In this document: positions 7,930 through 16,074 of the stretch, in pieces
Layout of the letters: each line of letters begins with the position of its first letter
Numbering within the stretch: the stretch's first letter is position 1
From: a virus
Virus record (IMG/VR): IMGVR_UViG_3300046674_000297
Coordinates: 1-29,032 of that record
DNA length: 29,032 bases
Reading direction: 5' to 3' (one strand)
Notes under the pieces: generated by a model
The model's input: the letters and a program-made list of their open reading frames with translations, nothing else
Databases searched by the model: none
Told to the model about the DNA's origin: nothing
Position numbers and translations under genes: made by a program

Positions 7930-8457
7930 ATGCCGGTCGGCAACGTACAGATCACCGGCACCGGCCAGTTGCTGGAGCTCTCCCGGCGGTTGAAGGCGGC
8001 CGGCGGATCCCGCCTAAGGGCGAACTTCGCCCGTCGGCTCCGTCATGCTGCCGAGCCACTGCACGAGGATCTCCAGTCGGCGATCCGGAGCCTGGACATC
8101 AAGGCGCAGGGCCGAAAGCGCAACAAGAAGGGGATCGTCCCGCACGGGGGATCGTCGCCGACCACGCGGCCCCTGCGCGCCACGATCGCGTCGGCGATTC
8201 GGATCAGCGTCCGTAGTTCCTCGACGCCGGGCGCTCGGGTGTGGCTCGACAAGGGGCTTCTACCGAAGGACTTGAAGTTCATGCCGGGCGTGATCAACAA
8301 GGGGCGAATCCGGCACCCCGTGTTCGGCAACAGGAGCCGGTGGGCGCAGCAGGACGCCGCCCCGCTGTGGTGGGACAACACCGTCCGTCGTGCCCGTCCG
8401 CGCATGGAGCGCGACGTCGCCCGCGTCCTGGATGACGTGCGGCGCGAACTCGAATAG
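7930..8457 (+). CDS. HK97 gp10-like neck/tail component
   Basis: This gene encodes 175 residues from ATG 7930 behind GAGGAGGTGA. The protein is strongly basic. It has an N-terminal helix (LLELSRRLKAAG), a long helix with HAAEPLHEDLQSAI, a basic loop, and the segment RHPVFGNRSRWAQQDA, which is typical of HK97-gp10-like proteins. A C-terminal helix closes it. The family usually sits before the tail tube gene, but here it follows it. A role at the head-tail or tail-assembly interface is inferred from family similarity. Confidence 0.7.
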   Translation: MPVGNVQITGTGQLLELSRRLKAAGGSRLRANFARRLRHAAEPLHEDLQSAIRSLDIKAQGRKRNKKGIVPHGGSSPTTRPLRATIASAIRISVRSSSTPGARVWLDKGLLPKDLKFMPGVINKGRIRHPVFGNRSRWAQQDAAPLWWDNTVRRARPRMERDVARVLDDVRRELE

Positions 8458-8465
8458 GAGCAACA

Positions 8466-8948
8466 GTGATCGTTTCGTACCGGCATGAGGACGACTCCCT
8501 CGAGGAGGTCGACACCGACGACCTCTCGACGATCGAGTCCGCGGCCATCGAGTCCGCCACCGGACTGGAGTGGTCGGAGGTCGAGACGGCCCTCCAGTCC
8601 GAGACTCCGACCGCGATGCGGGCCGTGCTGTGGGTGTTCCGCAAGCGGCAGCAACCGACGTTGCGGTTCAAGGACTTCGACATCCCCGGCTGGCGGCGCC
8701 GATTGAAGGCGTCCCGGGGGCGGGAGGAGATCCTCGAACTGGTCGAGACGCTGCGGGCGAACGAGGAGGCGGCCGACGACGAGGACGCGTTCGACAAGAT
8801 GCTCGGCTACATGCGGACCCTCGCCCACGACCCCGCTGACGTCGACTGGGCCCTGGAACAGACGGCCCCAAAAGCCCCGGAGCCCGCGGCCGCCGCCGAG
8901 CGGCCGGCGCCCGTCGCCCCCTCGGAGGAGTCCGCGGCGACGTCCTGA
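8466..8948 (+). CDS. tail assembly chaperone G
   Basis: GTG-started, 160 residues, with GGAG upstream. The acidic helical N-terminal region (residues 1-135) includes AMRAVLWVFRKRQQPTL and FDIPGWRRRLKA-type segments, typical of actinophage tail chaperones that bind the tape measure before tube assembly. The region after about residue 135 is low-complexity Ala/Pro. A -1 slippery heptamer at codons 134-136 allows a fraction of ribosomes to enter the T frame. The gene lies between the tail proteins and the tape measure, the usual location of the G/T pair. Confidence 0.85.
   Translation: MIVSYRHEDDSLEEVDTDDLSTIESAAIESATGLEWSEVETALQSETPTAMRAVLWVFRKRQQPTLRFKDFDIPGWRRRLKASRGREEILELVETLRANEEAADDEDAFDKMLGYMRTLAHDPADVDWALEQTAPKAPEPAAAAERPAPVAPSEESAATS
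8867..8873 (+). promoter_or_regulatory. -1 ribosomal frameshift site C CCA AAA
   Basis: The heptamer CCCAAAA is in phase with the G frame as C CCA AAA, the canonical X XXY YYZ form. The -1 frame from here to the stop at 9086-9088 contains no stop codon. The site would produce the G-T fusion. Confidence 0.8.
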
Positions 8949-9088
8949 CCTACCGGTGGCTGCTCGCCCATGTCCTGCACCTCACGCCGCGCGACATCGA
9001 CCAGCTGTCCCGTGAGGAACTCGCCTCCGCGATCGCGTGGGTGCGCCGTCACCAGGCCGAGCAGGCCCCCACCACCGGAGGTGAGTGA
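8873..9088 (+). CDS. frameshifted part of tail assembly chaperone G-T
   Basis: Read as join(8466..8873, 8873..9088), the fusion would be 207 residues: 136 from G and 71 from T. The T-specific end contains LTYRWLLAHVLHLTPRDIDQ and LAWVRRH-like helices, typical of the short T extension in siphophages. No independent start with a ribosome binding site is evident in this frame, supporting synthesis by frameshifting. The tape measure ATG overlaps the T stop (TGATG). The ratio of G to G-T is expected to matter for tail assembly. Confidence 0.75.
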   Translation, partial: SPGARGRRRAAGARRPLGGVRGDVLTYRWLLAHVLHLTPRDIDQLSREELASAIAWVRRHQAEQAPTTGGE

Positions 9089-12000
9089 TGGCGAACAACA
9101 CCCTGACCTTCACACTGGAGGGCCGCGACCGGCTCTCGCGCGTACTGGACAGCGCGGGCGACTCGGCCGGACGCCTGGAGGCCCGCCTCGCCCTGGCTTC
9201 CGCAGCCATCCCCGCCGCGGCCGCACTCGCCCCGCTGATCGCGCAGACCGGTGCGGCAGCTGTGGCCGTGGCGGCGTTCGGTGCCGCGGTCGTCCCGCAG
9301 ATCGGCGCCCTGACCGACGCATCGAAGGCGCAGAAGAAGTATGAGGACGCCGTCAGCAAGAGCGGGGCCCGCTCGGAAGCCGCGGTCACTGCACAGGTCG
9401 CCTACCAGAAGCAGATGGCGAAGCTTCCGCCCGCGACCCGCGAGGCGTCGGTGGCCCTCTCCGGCCTGTCTACCGCGTACAAGGGCTGGTCGGACGGTCT
9501 CGCGAAGGACACCATGCCCGTGTTCACGCACGGCCTGGCCGTCGCCGGAGCGCTGCTCCCCAAGCTCACCCCGCTCGTCAAGGGTGCGAGCGTCGAACTC
9601 AACCGGCTGATGACGATCGCCGCGGCCGGAGTGCAGTCACCCGGACTCGACCGGCTCATGGGCAAGTTCTCGGCCTTCGCCACCGGCTCCCTGAAGAACG
9701 CGAACGACTCCCTGGTCCACCTGCTGCGCACCCTGGACACGGGGGCGATCGGCGGCGGCTTCACCCGGTTCATGGACTACGCCCGCCAGCAGGGCCCGCT
9801 CGTCGGCGAGACGCTGCGCAACCTGGCCAAGGCGGCCCTCAACGTCCTTCAGGCTGCGTCTGAAACCGGCGTCGGCGTGCTTCAGTTGGCCAACGCGTTC
9901 GCGAAGGTCGTTGCCTCGCTCCCGCCGGGTTTCATCGCGTTCCTGCTCCAGGCGGCGCTCGCCATCCGGGCGGTACGCCTGGCGATCTCCGGCGTGCAGT
10001 TGGCCGCCGGGGCATTCGTGCTGGTGCGTACACAGATCAGAGCGGCAGCGACCGCCGCGATTGGCGCCTCTACGGCGATGGGCACACTGCGCGCCGCCTT
10101 CATGGCGTTGTCCTTGTCGGCCCGTACTGCCGTCGCAGCGACAGGAATTGGCCTGCTCGTCCTGGGGCTCATCAAGCTCTCGTCGATCGGTAAGAGCGCG
10201 CCGCCGGACGTCGATCGACTGACGACGTCGCTCGGCAAGCTCGCTCAGACGGGGAAGGTAGCGGGCGAGGCAGCAAGGGCGTTTGGCGCTGACCTCGGCG
10301 GGCTGGCGGATTCCCTGCGCACCCTGTCGCGTCCGGGGAACCTGGACAAGACGCAGCAGTTCCTGACCTCACTCATCGGCATGGACTCCACCCCGGTCAA
10401 AGAGGCGAAGCAGGACCTCGATGCCGTCGACAAGGCCCTGTCCGGGTTGGTGCAAGGCGGTAAGTCTGAGCTCGCCGCCGCGGCCTTCGACAAGCTCGCC
10501 GCGGGTATGAAGAAGAACGGCATGTCGGCGGGTGAGCTGCGCGACAAGCTCGACGACTACCAATCTGCGCTGGCTGACCAGGCTTTCGAACAGGAGCTGG
10601 CCGCGCAGTCCATGGGCCTGTTCGGTGCTCAGGCGCAGCAGGTGCAGGCGAAGCTCGACGCGCAGAAGCAGAGCGCGGACGGGCTGCGTCAATCGATCGC
10701 GGCGCTGAACGACGCGAACCGCGCCGGGATCGGCGGCATGATCGGCTTCGAGGCGTCGATCGACGCGGCGGCGAAGGCCGCGAAGGATAACGCCGGCGCG
10801 CTGCACATGTCCGGCGGCGAGCTGAACCTCAACAGCGAGAAGGCGCGCAACGCGGCCACCGCGCTCAACGACCTCGCGGCCAAGACCGACGAGGCGGCCA
10901 CGCAGGCCCGGCAGTCCGGGCAGTCGTGGGAGACGGTCAACGGGATCTACACGCGCGGCCGGGACAAGCTCGAGGCATACGCCCGGCAGATGGGCCTTAA
11001 CAAGGACCAGGCGCGCGCCCTTGCTGATCAGATCCTCAAGACCCCCGACAAGACTGCCCGGTTGAAGGGGAACCTGGAGGATCTCCAGGCGAAGCTGAGT
11101 ACCGCGAAGTCCCAGCTCGCCCACGTCCCGGACAGTCGCAAGGCCGCGATCCGGGCGGATATCCAGGAGCTGGAGGCGAAGGTCCGGCGCGCGAAGGACG
11201 CGCTGGCCGGCATCCGCGGGCGCAGTATCCCGGTCAGCGTGTACCTCGCGGCGACACCGTCGGACCGAGACGCCAACGGCGTACCGGACTCCATCCAGGC
11301 CCGAGCCAACGGCGGCCTGGTCGGATACCCCACGGGCGGCATGGTCCGGGGCCCGGGTACGGGAACCTCCGACAGCATCCTGGCCCGGGTCTCGAACGGG
11401 GAGTTCGTCGTACGGGCGGCGAGCGTCGCACGGTACGGCGTCGCGTTCCTGAACGCGCTGAACGCCGGACGCCTCGGCATGGCGTCCTCGCTCGGCTCCG
11501 CCGCGGGAATGTCGGGCGCGGGGCAGCAGGTGGGCCGCGGCTTGTCCGCGGGCATGGAGGCGAGCGCCTCCGGCGTCGAGGCCTCGGCGCGAGCGATGGC
11601 GGCCGCGGTCACCACCGGCGTACGCGACGAGTTGGAGATCGCGTCCCCGTCGAAGAAGATGCGTGCGCTCGCCGCTGATGCGGGCCGCGGCATCATCGTC
11701 GGGCTGACCGGATCCAGGGCCAAGATCTCGGCTACCGCCAAGGATCTCGCCAAGGACATCTGGGCGGCGTGGTCCGGCACCAAGAGCACCAAGGACAGCC
11801 GTCTGGTGGCGATGGTCAACCGCGACACCGCGAAGCTCCAGTCACTCGCCAGCCAGCGCGACACCCTGGCCGCGCGGATCGCGACGGCGAAGAAGTACGC
11901 CGGCGACCTCACGACGAGCGCGCGGCAGGGAGCGCAGCTCGGCAGTCTGGGCATCGCCGACGAGGACGTCTCCGCCGGGACCATTCAGGCGGGCCTCGCG

Positions 12001-12666
12001 CAGAAGCTGGCGAAGATCAAGACGTTCACCAGCTACGTCACCACCCTCGCGAAGAGGGGCCTGTCGAAGGGACTACTGCGGCAGATCCTCGACATGGGCC
12101 CGGACCAGGGCTACGCGTACGCGTCCGCGCTGGCCGGGTCCTCCTCGGCGGTCCTGAAGTCCATCAACTCCACCCAGGCGTCGCTCGATTCGGCGACGAC
12201 CAGTCTCGGCCGCGCCGGTGCGGATGCCATGTACGACAGCGGCAGCCAGGCGGGCAAAGGCTTCCTGGCGGGCCTGACCGCGCAGCAGAAGGCCATCGAG
12301 AAGAAGATGCTCGACATCGCCAAGGGAATGCAGAAGGCGATCAAGAAGGCCCTGGGGATCAAGTCACCGTCCCGGGTGATGGCGCAGCTCGGCCAGTACA
12401 GCACCCAGGGCCTGGCCGCTGGTCTCACCGAAGGCCTGCCGCACCTCGACCAGGCGCTCGGTGTGGTCACTGACCGGGTGGCGTCTGCGCAGCCGGTCAT
12501 CGGGGCCGGCGTCTCTTCCGCGGCTCGCGCGTCCGCGCAGCCGGTCCAGGTACAGATCGACGTGCACGGGGCGATGGACCCGATGGCGGTCGGCCGCGAG
12601 ATCCGGCGGGTGCTGCTGGAGCTCAAGCGGACGCACGGCGTGAACCTGACTCTGGGGGTGGGCTGA
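9088..12666 (+). CDS. tail tape measure protein
   Basis: At 1192 residues this is the longest gene, and its length should set the tail length. It starts at ATG 9088 in the T stop overlap; the GTG one codon earlier is less likely. Hydrophobic segments lie at about 39-78, 282-312 and 345-365, with Ala/Lys/Gln-rich helices between. Near 726-734 is DRDANGVPD, which resembles a calcium-binding loop. It is followed by the Gly-rich GGMVRGPGTGTSDSI motif and SNGEFVVRA, seen in many tape measures. Two S-P-S-[KR] motifs, each followed by a glycine-rich helix, lie at about 853 and 1093. No lytic peptidase domain is evident. Confidence 0.95.
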   Translation: MANNTLTFTLEGRDRLSRVLDSAGDSAGRLEARLALASAAIPAAAALAPLIAQTGAAAVAVAAFGAAVVPQIGALTDASKAQKKYEDAVSKSGARSEAAVTAQVAYQKQMAKLPPATREASVALSGLSTAYKGWSDGLAKDTMPVFTHGLAVAGALLPKLTPLVKGASVELNRLMTIAAAGVQSPGLDRLMGKFSAFATGSLKNANDSLVHLLRTLDTGAIGGGFTRFMDYARQQGPLVGETLRNLAKAALNVLQAASETGVGVLQLANAFAKVVASLPPGFIAFLLQAALAIRAVRLAISGVQLAAGAFVLVRTQIRAAATAAIGASTAMGTLRAAFMALSLSARTAVAATGIGLLVLGLIKLSSIGKSAPPDVDRLTTSLGKLAQTGKVAGEAARAFGADLGGLADSLRTLSRPGNLDKTQQFLTSLIGMDSTPVKEAKQDLDAVDKALSGLVQGGKSELAAAAFDKLAAGMKKNGMSAGELRDKLDDYQSALADQAFEQELAAQSMGLFGAQAQQVQAKLDAQKQSADGLRQSIAALNDANRAGIGGMIGFEASIDAAAKAAKDNAGALHMSGGELNLNSEKARNAATALNDLAAKTDEAATQARQSGQSWETVNGIYTRGRDKLEAYARQMGLNKDQARALADQILKTPDKTARLKGNLEDLQAKLSTAKSQLAHVPDSRKAAIRADIQELEAKVRRAKDALAGIRGRSIPVSVYLAATPSDRDANGVPDSIQARANGGLVGYPTGGMVRGPGTGTSDSILARVSNGEFVVRAASVARYGVAFLNALNAGRLGMASSLGSAAGMSGAGQQVGRGLSAGMEASASGVEASARAMAAAVTTGVRDELEIASPSKKMRALAADAGRGIIVGLTGSRAKISATAKDLAKDIWAAWSGTKSTKDSRLVAMVNRDTAKLQSLASQRDTLAARIATAKKYAGDLTTSARQGAQLGSLGIADEDVSAGTIQAGLAQKLAKIKTFTSYVTTLAKRGLSKGLLRQILDMGPDQGYAYASALAGSSSAVLKSINSTQASLDSATTSLGRAGADAMYDSGSQAGKGFLAGLTAQQKAIEKKMLDIAKGMQKAIKKALGIKSPSRVMAQLGQYSTQGLAAGLTEGLPHLDQALGVVTDRVASAQPVIGAGVSSAARASAQPVQVQIDVHGAMDPMAVGREIRRVLLELKRTHGVNLTLGVG

Positions 12667-15092
12667 TGACGCTGCTGGTCGAGATGGGGTGGGGCGGTCT
12701 GGTGCAGGCCCCGGACACCATCACCTGGACCGACATCACGAGTTACGTCGACATGGTGCATGGGGTGACGATCACCCGGGGCGCCTCCGACGAGCTGTCG
12801 GAGACGCAACCGGGGACGGCCACCCTGAGCCTGGACAACCAGGACGGGCGATTCACCCCCGGCAACGTGGGCTCCCCATACAGCCCGTTCGTACGCCGCA
12901 ACGCCCCGATCCGGGTCACGGTCGCTGTACCGACCGCCCGGACGGGGGTGGCGCCGTGGCCGGCCGCGATGCTGAGCGACGACTTCGACAACGCCACGCT
13001 CGACCCGGTGCTCTGGTCGGCGTCCTACGGCGGTGTCGTCGAAGTCGGCGGCCGCGCCCGTATCCCGTGCACCACCGGGTACGCGGGCCTCCAGAGTGGC
13101 CGGCAGTGGACGCTCGCCGGATCGCAGGTCTCCGCCAAGCTGAGCACGGTGCCGGCGGCCTCGACCGCCACCACGGCGACCGTCGCGTTCATGGCCAACT
13201 CGACCACCGCAGGTGTTCGGGCGGGCTTCTCCTTCGACGCGGTCGGCGGAACGCTGCGCTGCACCAACGACACCGCGTACTGGGAGACCGGGGCTACGGT
13301 CCTGCCGTACAGCGCGATCGATCACGCCTGGCTGCGGCTGCGAGAAGCGGCCGGCACCTTGTACTGGGAGACGTCCTCGACCGGCTACCCCTGGGACTTC
13401 ACCGTTCAGCGGTCCCTTGCGACCCCGGCCTGGGTCACCGCGCAGACGCTGGTCGTCGAGGTCACCACCCACCGCGACGCCGGTACGGCCGATGTCGCCG
13501 AGGTCGATCTCTTCGGCCACCGCCTCTACCCGCGCTTCTACGGGATGGTCAATGAGTTCCCCGTCGCCTGGACGGGTCTCATGTCCACCGTGACGATCAG
13601 CGCGACCGACCTCTTCAAGCGCCTCAACCGGATGCCGGTCCTGCGCAGTTGCCTCGCCGAGGAGATCCTGCTGTCCGGGCCGCTCGCGTACTACCCGCTG
13701 ACCGAACCCGACGACTCGACCTCGGGCGGCGACCTGTCCGGGACAACCGCGGGAACGCTCGGCATCGTCCAGGCCGGCACCGGCGGAACCCTCGCGTTCG
13801 GGTCGGGCACCGGGCCGGCCGCGACGGGCGACAGCCTGCCCGTGCTCACCCCGGTCTCGACGAGCGCGGGCAAGTACCTCAGTGCCGACCTCGGGCCGGA
13901 CTTCCAAGCCGCTTCGGCCAACGAGTGGAACCGGATGGAGGTCTGGTTCTCGACGTCGACAGCGGGCCGGGTGATCTTCGCTGTGGCCAGCCCTGATGGT
14001 CAGAACCAGTTGGTGTGGTCGCTGTCGGCGGCCGGCGTCCTCCAGGCCGAGCACACCAACGACGGCACGGCCCTGACCGTGACGGCGGCGGCAACCGCAA
14101 ACCTCGCCGACGGCAAGCTGCACCACCTCGCGTACGACGAGCAGGCCAACGACGTCTATGTGGACGGCGTCTTCGTGTCCATCGCGGACATCGCGAGCCA
14201 GTTCTTCCTGCGCACCCTGTGGGTCGGCGGCTACAAAGGCACCCGCCTGTGGTCGGGGAGCATCGGGCATCTCGCGCTGTACGCGGGCGACCCCGGCGCC
14301 ATCGACCTGCACTACGAGGCAGGCGACACCGCCTTCGCCGGAGACCTCGCCTCCGAGCGCATCGAGCGCCTGGTCCGCTACACCGGCCTCCAGGGCGCCA
14401 CCATCTACGGGGCGACGCACGACCCGGTGGCCGGCCAAGGCCCCGGCGGTACCTCCGCAATGGCGAGGATGCGAGAAGTCGAGACGACCGAAGCCGCCAA
14501 GCTGCTCGCCGCACGGGACTGGTACGGCATCGATTACGCCTCGAGGGACCTGCGCTACAACCCCGACCCGCTCGACGAGGTGTTCGTCATCGCCTACGCC
14601 GACCTCGAGCCCGGGGTCGCCCTCGCCGACGACGACCAGAAGTTGATCAATACGGTGGACGCCTCGCGCCCCGGGGGCGCAACTCAGCGCGTCACCGCGC
14701 CCGAGTCGGTGTTCGCGTTCGGCCCCTACGAGCAGTCCCTCAGCGTGTTGAAGATGACCGACAACTCTGCGCTCGACGCCGCGAACTGGCTGGTGTCCCG
14801 GTACGCGGACCCACCCGTTGAGCTCCGCGAGGTGCCGATCGAGGCGTACACGCACCCGCTGTACACCGACATCCTCGACGCCGACATCAGCGGCTACTTC
14901 TCCGTCACGGGCCTGCCCGTCCAAGCACCGTCCGCGACCCTGCGCGTGACCGTCGAGGGCTACACCGAGACCATCCGCAACGGCTCCCATCTGATCCAGT
15001 TCCACACCAGCCGCAGCGCGACCGACTCCGTATGGGTCCTCGACGACGCGACCTATTCGGCGCTCGGGTCCACCACCCGACTCGCCTACTGA
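12666..15092 (+). CDS. minor tail protein with two jelly-roll-like domains
   Basis: The 808-residue product begins on the last base of the tape measure stop. Residues 1-95 contain a distal-tail-like region (ITRGASDELSETQPGTATL, LDNQDGRFTPGN) common to actinophage tail-tip proteins. Residues about 100-290 start with DDFDNATLDPVLWSA and look like a concanavalin-type jelly roll. Residues about 400-552 form a second LamG-like module (MEVWFSTSTAGRVIF, LHHLAYDEQANDVYVDG, LWVGGY). Such domains often bind cell-surface glycans. The last 250 residues resemble a tail-hub region. The protein probably sits at the tail tip and helps adsorb to the host wall. Confidence 0.8.
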   Translation: MTLLVEMGWGGLVQAPDTITWTDITSYVDMVHGVTITRGASDELSETQPGTATLSLDNQDGRFTPGNVGSPYSPFVRRNAPIRVTVAVPTARTGVAPWPAAMLSDDFDNATLDPVLWSASYGGVVEVGGRARIPCTTGYAGLQSGRQWTLAGSQVSAKLSTVPAASTATTATVAFMANSTTAGVRAGFSFDAVGGTLRCTNDTAYWETGATVLPYSAIDHAWLRLREAAGTLYWETSSTGYPWDFTVQRSLATPAWVTAQTLVVEVTTHRDAGTADVAEVDLFGHRLYPRFYGMVNEFPVAWTGLMSTVTISATDLFKRLNRMPVLRSCLAEEILLSGPLAYYPLTEPDDSTSGGDLSGTTAGTLGIVQAGTGGTLAFGSGTGPAATGDSLPVLTPVSTSAGKYLSADLGPDFQAASANEWNRMEVWFSTSTAGRVIFAVASPDGQNQLVWSLSAAGVLQAEHTNDGTALTVTAAATANLADGKLHHLAYDEQANDVYVDGVFVSIADIASQFFLRTLWVGGYKGTRLWSGSIGHLALYAGDPGAIDLHYEAGDTAFAGDLASERIERLVRYTGLQGATIYGATHDPVAGQGPGGTSAMARMREVETTEAAKLLAARDWYGIDYASRDLRYNPDPLDEVFVIAYADLEPGVALADDDQKLINTVDASRPGGATQRVTAPESVFAFGPYEQSLSVLKMTDNSALDAANWLVSRYADPPVELREVPIEAYTHPLYTDILDADISGYFSVTGLPVQAPSATLRVTVEGYTETIRNGSHLIQFHTSRSATDSVWVLDDATYSALGSTTRLAY

Positions 15093-15103
15093 CAGGGGGA
15101 ATT

Positions 15104-15514
15104 GTGCCGATCGCCGTACTCCGGGCGGAGACCTTCTACCTGCCACCACCCCGCCAGCCCGTCGACGTCTGGGACCTGGTCCCGGCCGCCGAGCGGGTGT
15201 TCCGCTGGATCGAGTACCGGATGCAACGCCGAGTCCTCCCACCGGAGGGGAGCGTCGAGCAGGCGTACTTCGCGCGGATCGACCAGAACCGGTGGGTGGC
15301 CGACTGTGTGTGCGGCTCCGCGCAGGTCGTCTCACCCACCGACCCCCGCTACGCGTGCACCGAATGCGGGTGGGGCTGGTGCGCGCTCACCTTCCCCGCC
15401 GACCCGGCCGCGGTCGAGGCCTCGCTCAGCGCACTCACCCCGCACCTGCGGACCTGGTGGAACCCCGACGACCCGCGCAACCCTGACGCACCCGCGGAGG
15501 TGGTGACCGAGTGA
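15104..15514 (+). CDS. zinc-ribbon protein of the tail module
   Basis: GTG at 15104 follows CAGGGGGA and gives 136 residues; an upstream in-frame ATG at 15032 lies inside the previous gene. The C-terminal half holds a likely zinc ribbon, C-V-C at about 67-69 and C-T-E-C-G-W-G-W-C at about 86-94. The N-terminal half has LVPAAERVFRWIEYRM. Its place between two tail genes, with a 4-base overlap into the fibre gene, suggests a small minor tail or assembly protein. I cannot name a family. Confidence 0.7.
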   Translation: MPIAVLRAETFYLPPPRQPVDVWDLVPAAERVFRWIEYRMQRRVLPPEGSVEQAYFARIDQNRWVADCVCGSAQVVSPTDPRYACTECGWGWCALTFPADPAAVEASLSALTPHLRTWWNPDDPRNPDAPAEVVTE

Positions 15515-16005
15515 CGTTCACCCCGCGCACCTGGGTCGTCGGCGAGGTGGTGACCGCGGCCCTGCTGAACACCGAGATCCGCGACCAGCTCAACAGCATG
15601 TTCGACGTCTGGACGACGTACACGCCGACCTGGACAGCGAGCACCAACCCGGCACTCGGCAACGGCACGCTGACCGGCCGCTACATCAAGATCGGCCGGA
15701 CGGTCACCGTATCGATCCTCCTGACCTGCGGCTCCACCACCACCTACGGATCCGGCGCCTACGCCTTCGGCCTCCCCTTCCCCGCCGCGGCCGCCACCGT
15801 CCCCTATCTCGGCTCCGCCCGACTGACCAACAGCGCGACCTGGCACGGACAGGCCAGCCTGGTGGCCGGCGGCAGCAGCTTCAACGTCACCGTCCCCACC
15901 TCCGCGACCAACTCCCAGTCCGCGAACATGTCCGGCGTCACCCCCGAGACCCTCGCCTCCGGCGCGAGCATCCGCGCCACCCTCACCTACCAGTCCGCCA
16001 GTTGA
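15511..16005 (+). CDS. short tail fibre / minor tail protein
   Basis: The 164-residue product starts at GTG 15511, overlapping the previous stop. Residues 1-30 (TWVVGEVVTAALLNTEIRDQ, then LNSMFD) match an N-terminal helix found in many actinophage tail fibre proteins. It is followed by a Ser/Thr/Gly/Ala-rich all-beta region with the strand pairs GRYIKIGRTVTVSILL and GASIRATLTYQ. This fits a small trimeric receptor-binding or fibre-tip protein. A terminator hairpin follows, closing the tail gene block. Confidence 0.75.
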   Translation: MTFTPRTWVVGEVVTAALLNTEIRDQLNSMFDVWTTYTPTWTASTNPALGNGTLTGRYIKIGRTVTVSILLTCGSTTTYGSGAYAFGLPFPAAAATVPYLGSARLTNSATWHGQASLVAGGSSFNVTVPTSATNSQSANMSGVTPETLASGASIRATLTYQSAS

Positions 16006-16021
16006 CCCACCCCCGCACCCC

Positions 16022-16047
16022 GCCCCCGAACCGATCCGGTCGGGGGC
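16022..16047 (+). terminator. hairpin terminator between tail and protease/lysis genes
   Basis: GCCCCCGAACC pairs with GGTCGGGGGC with one bulged base and a short loop (16022-16047), followed by TTCCCC. It lies 17 bases after the fibre stop. It probably reduces read-through into the protease and lysis genes. Confidence 0.65.
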
Positions 16048-16074
16048 TTCCCCATGCCCCGGAGGCCCCACCCC

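Noticed and set aside
8467-8475. TGATCGTTT as a further integrase arm site
   Set aside because: It is the reverse complement of the att-flanking 9-mer but lies at the start codon of the tail chaperone gene, far from att. It is most likely a chance match.
12111-15335. 1074-residue open frame on the minus strand
   Set aside because: It lies opposite the tape measure and minor tail genes, whose products have clear family features. The minus product is Arg/Gly-rich low complexity, typical of antisense frames in high-GC DNA.
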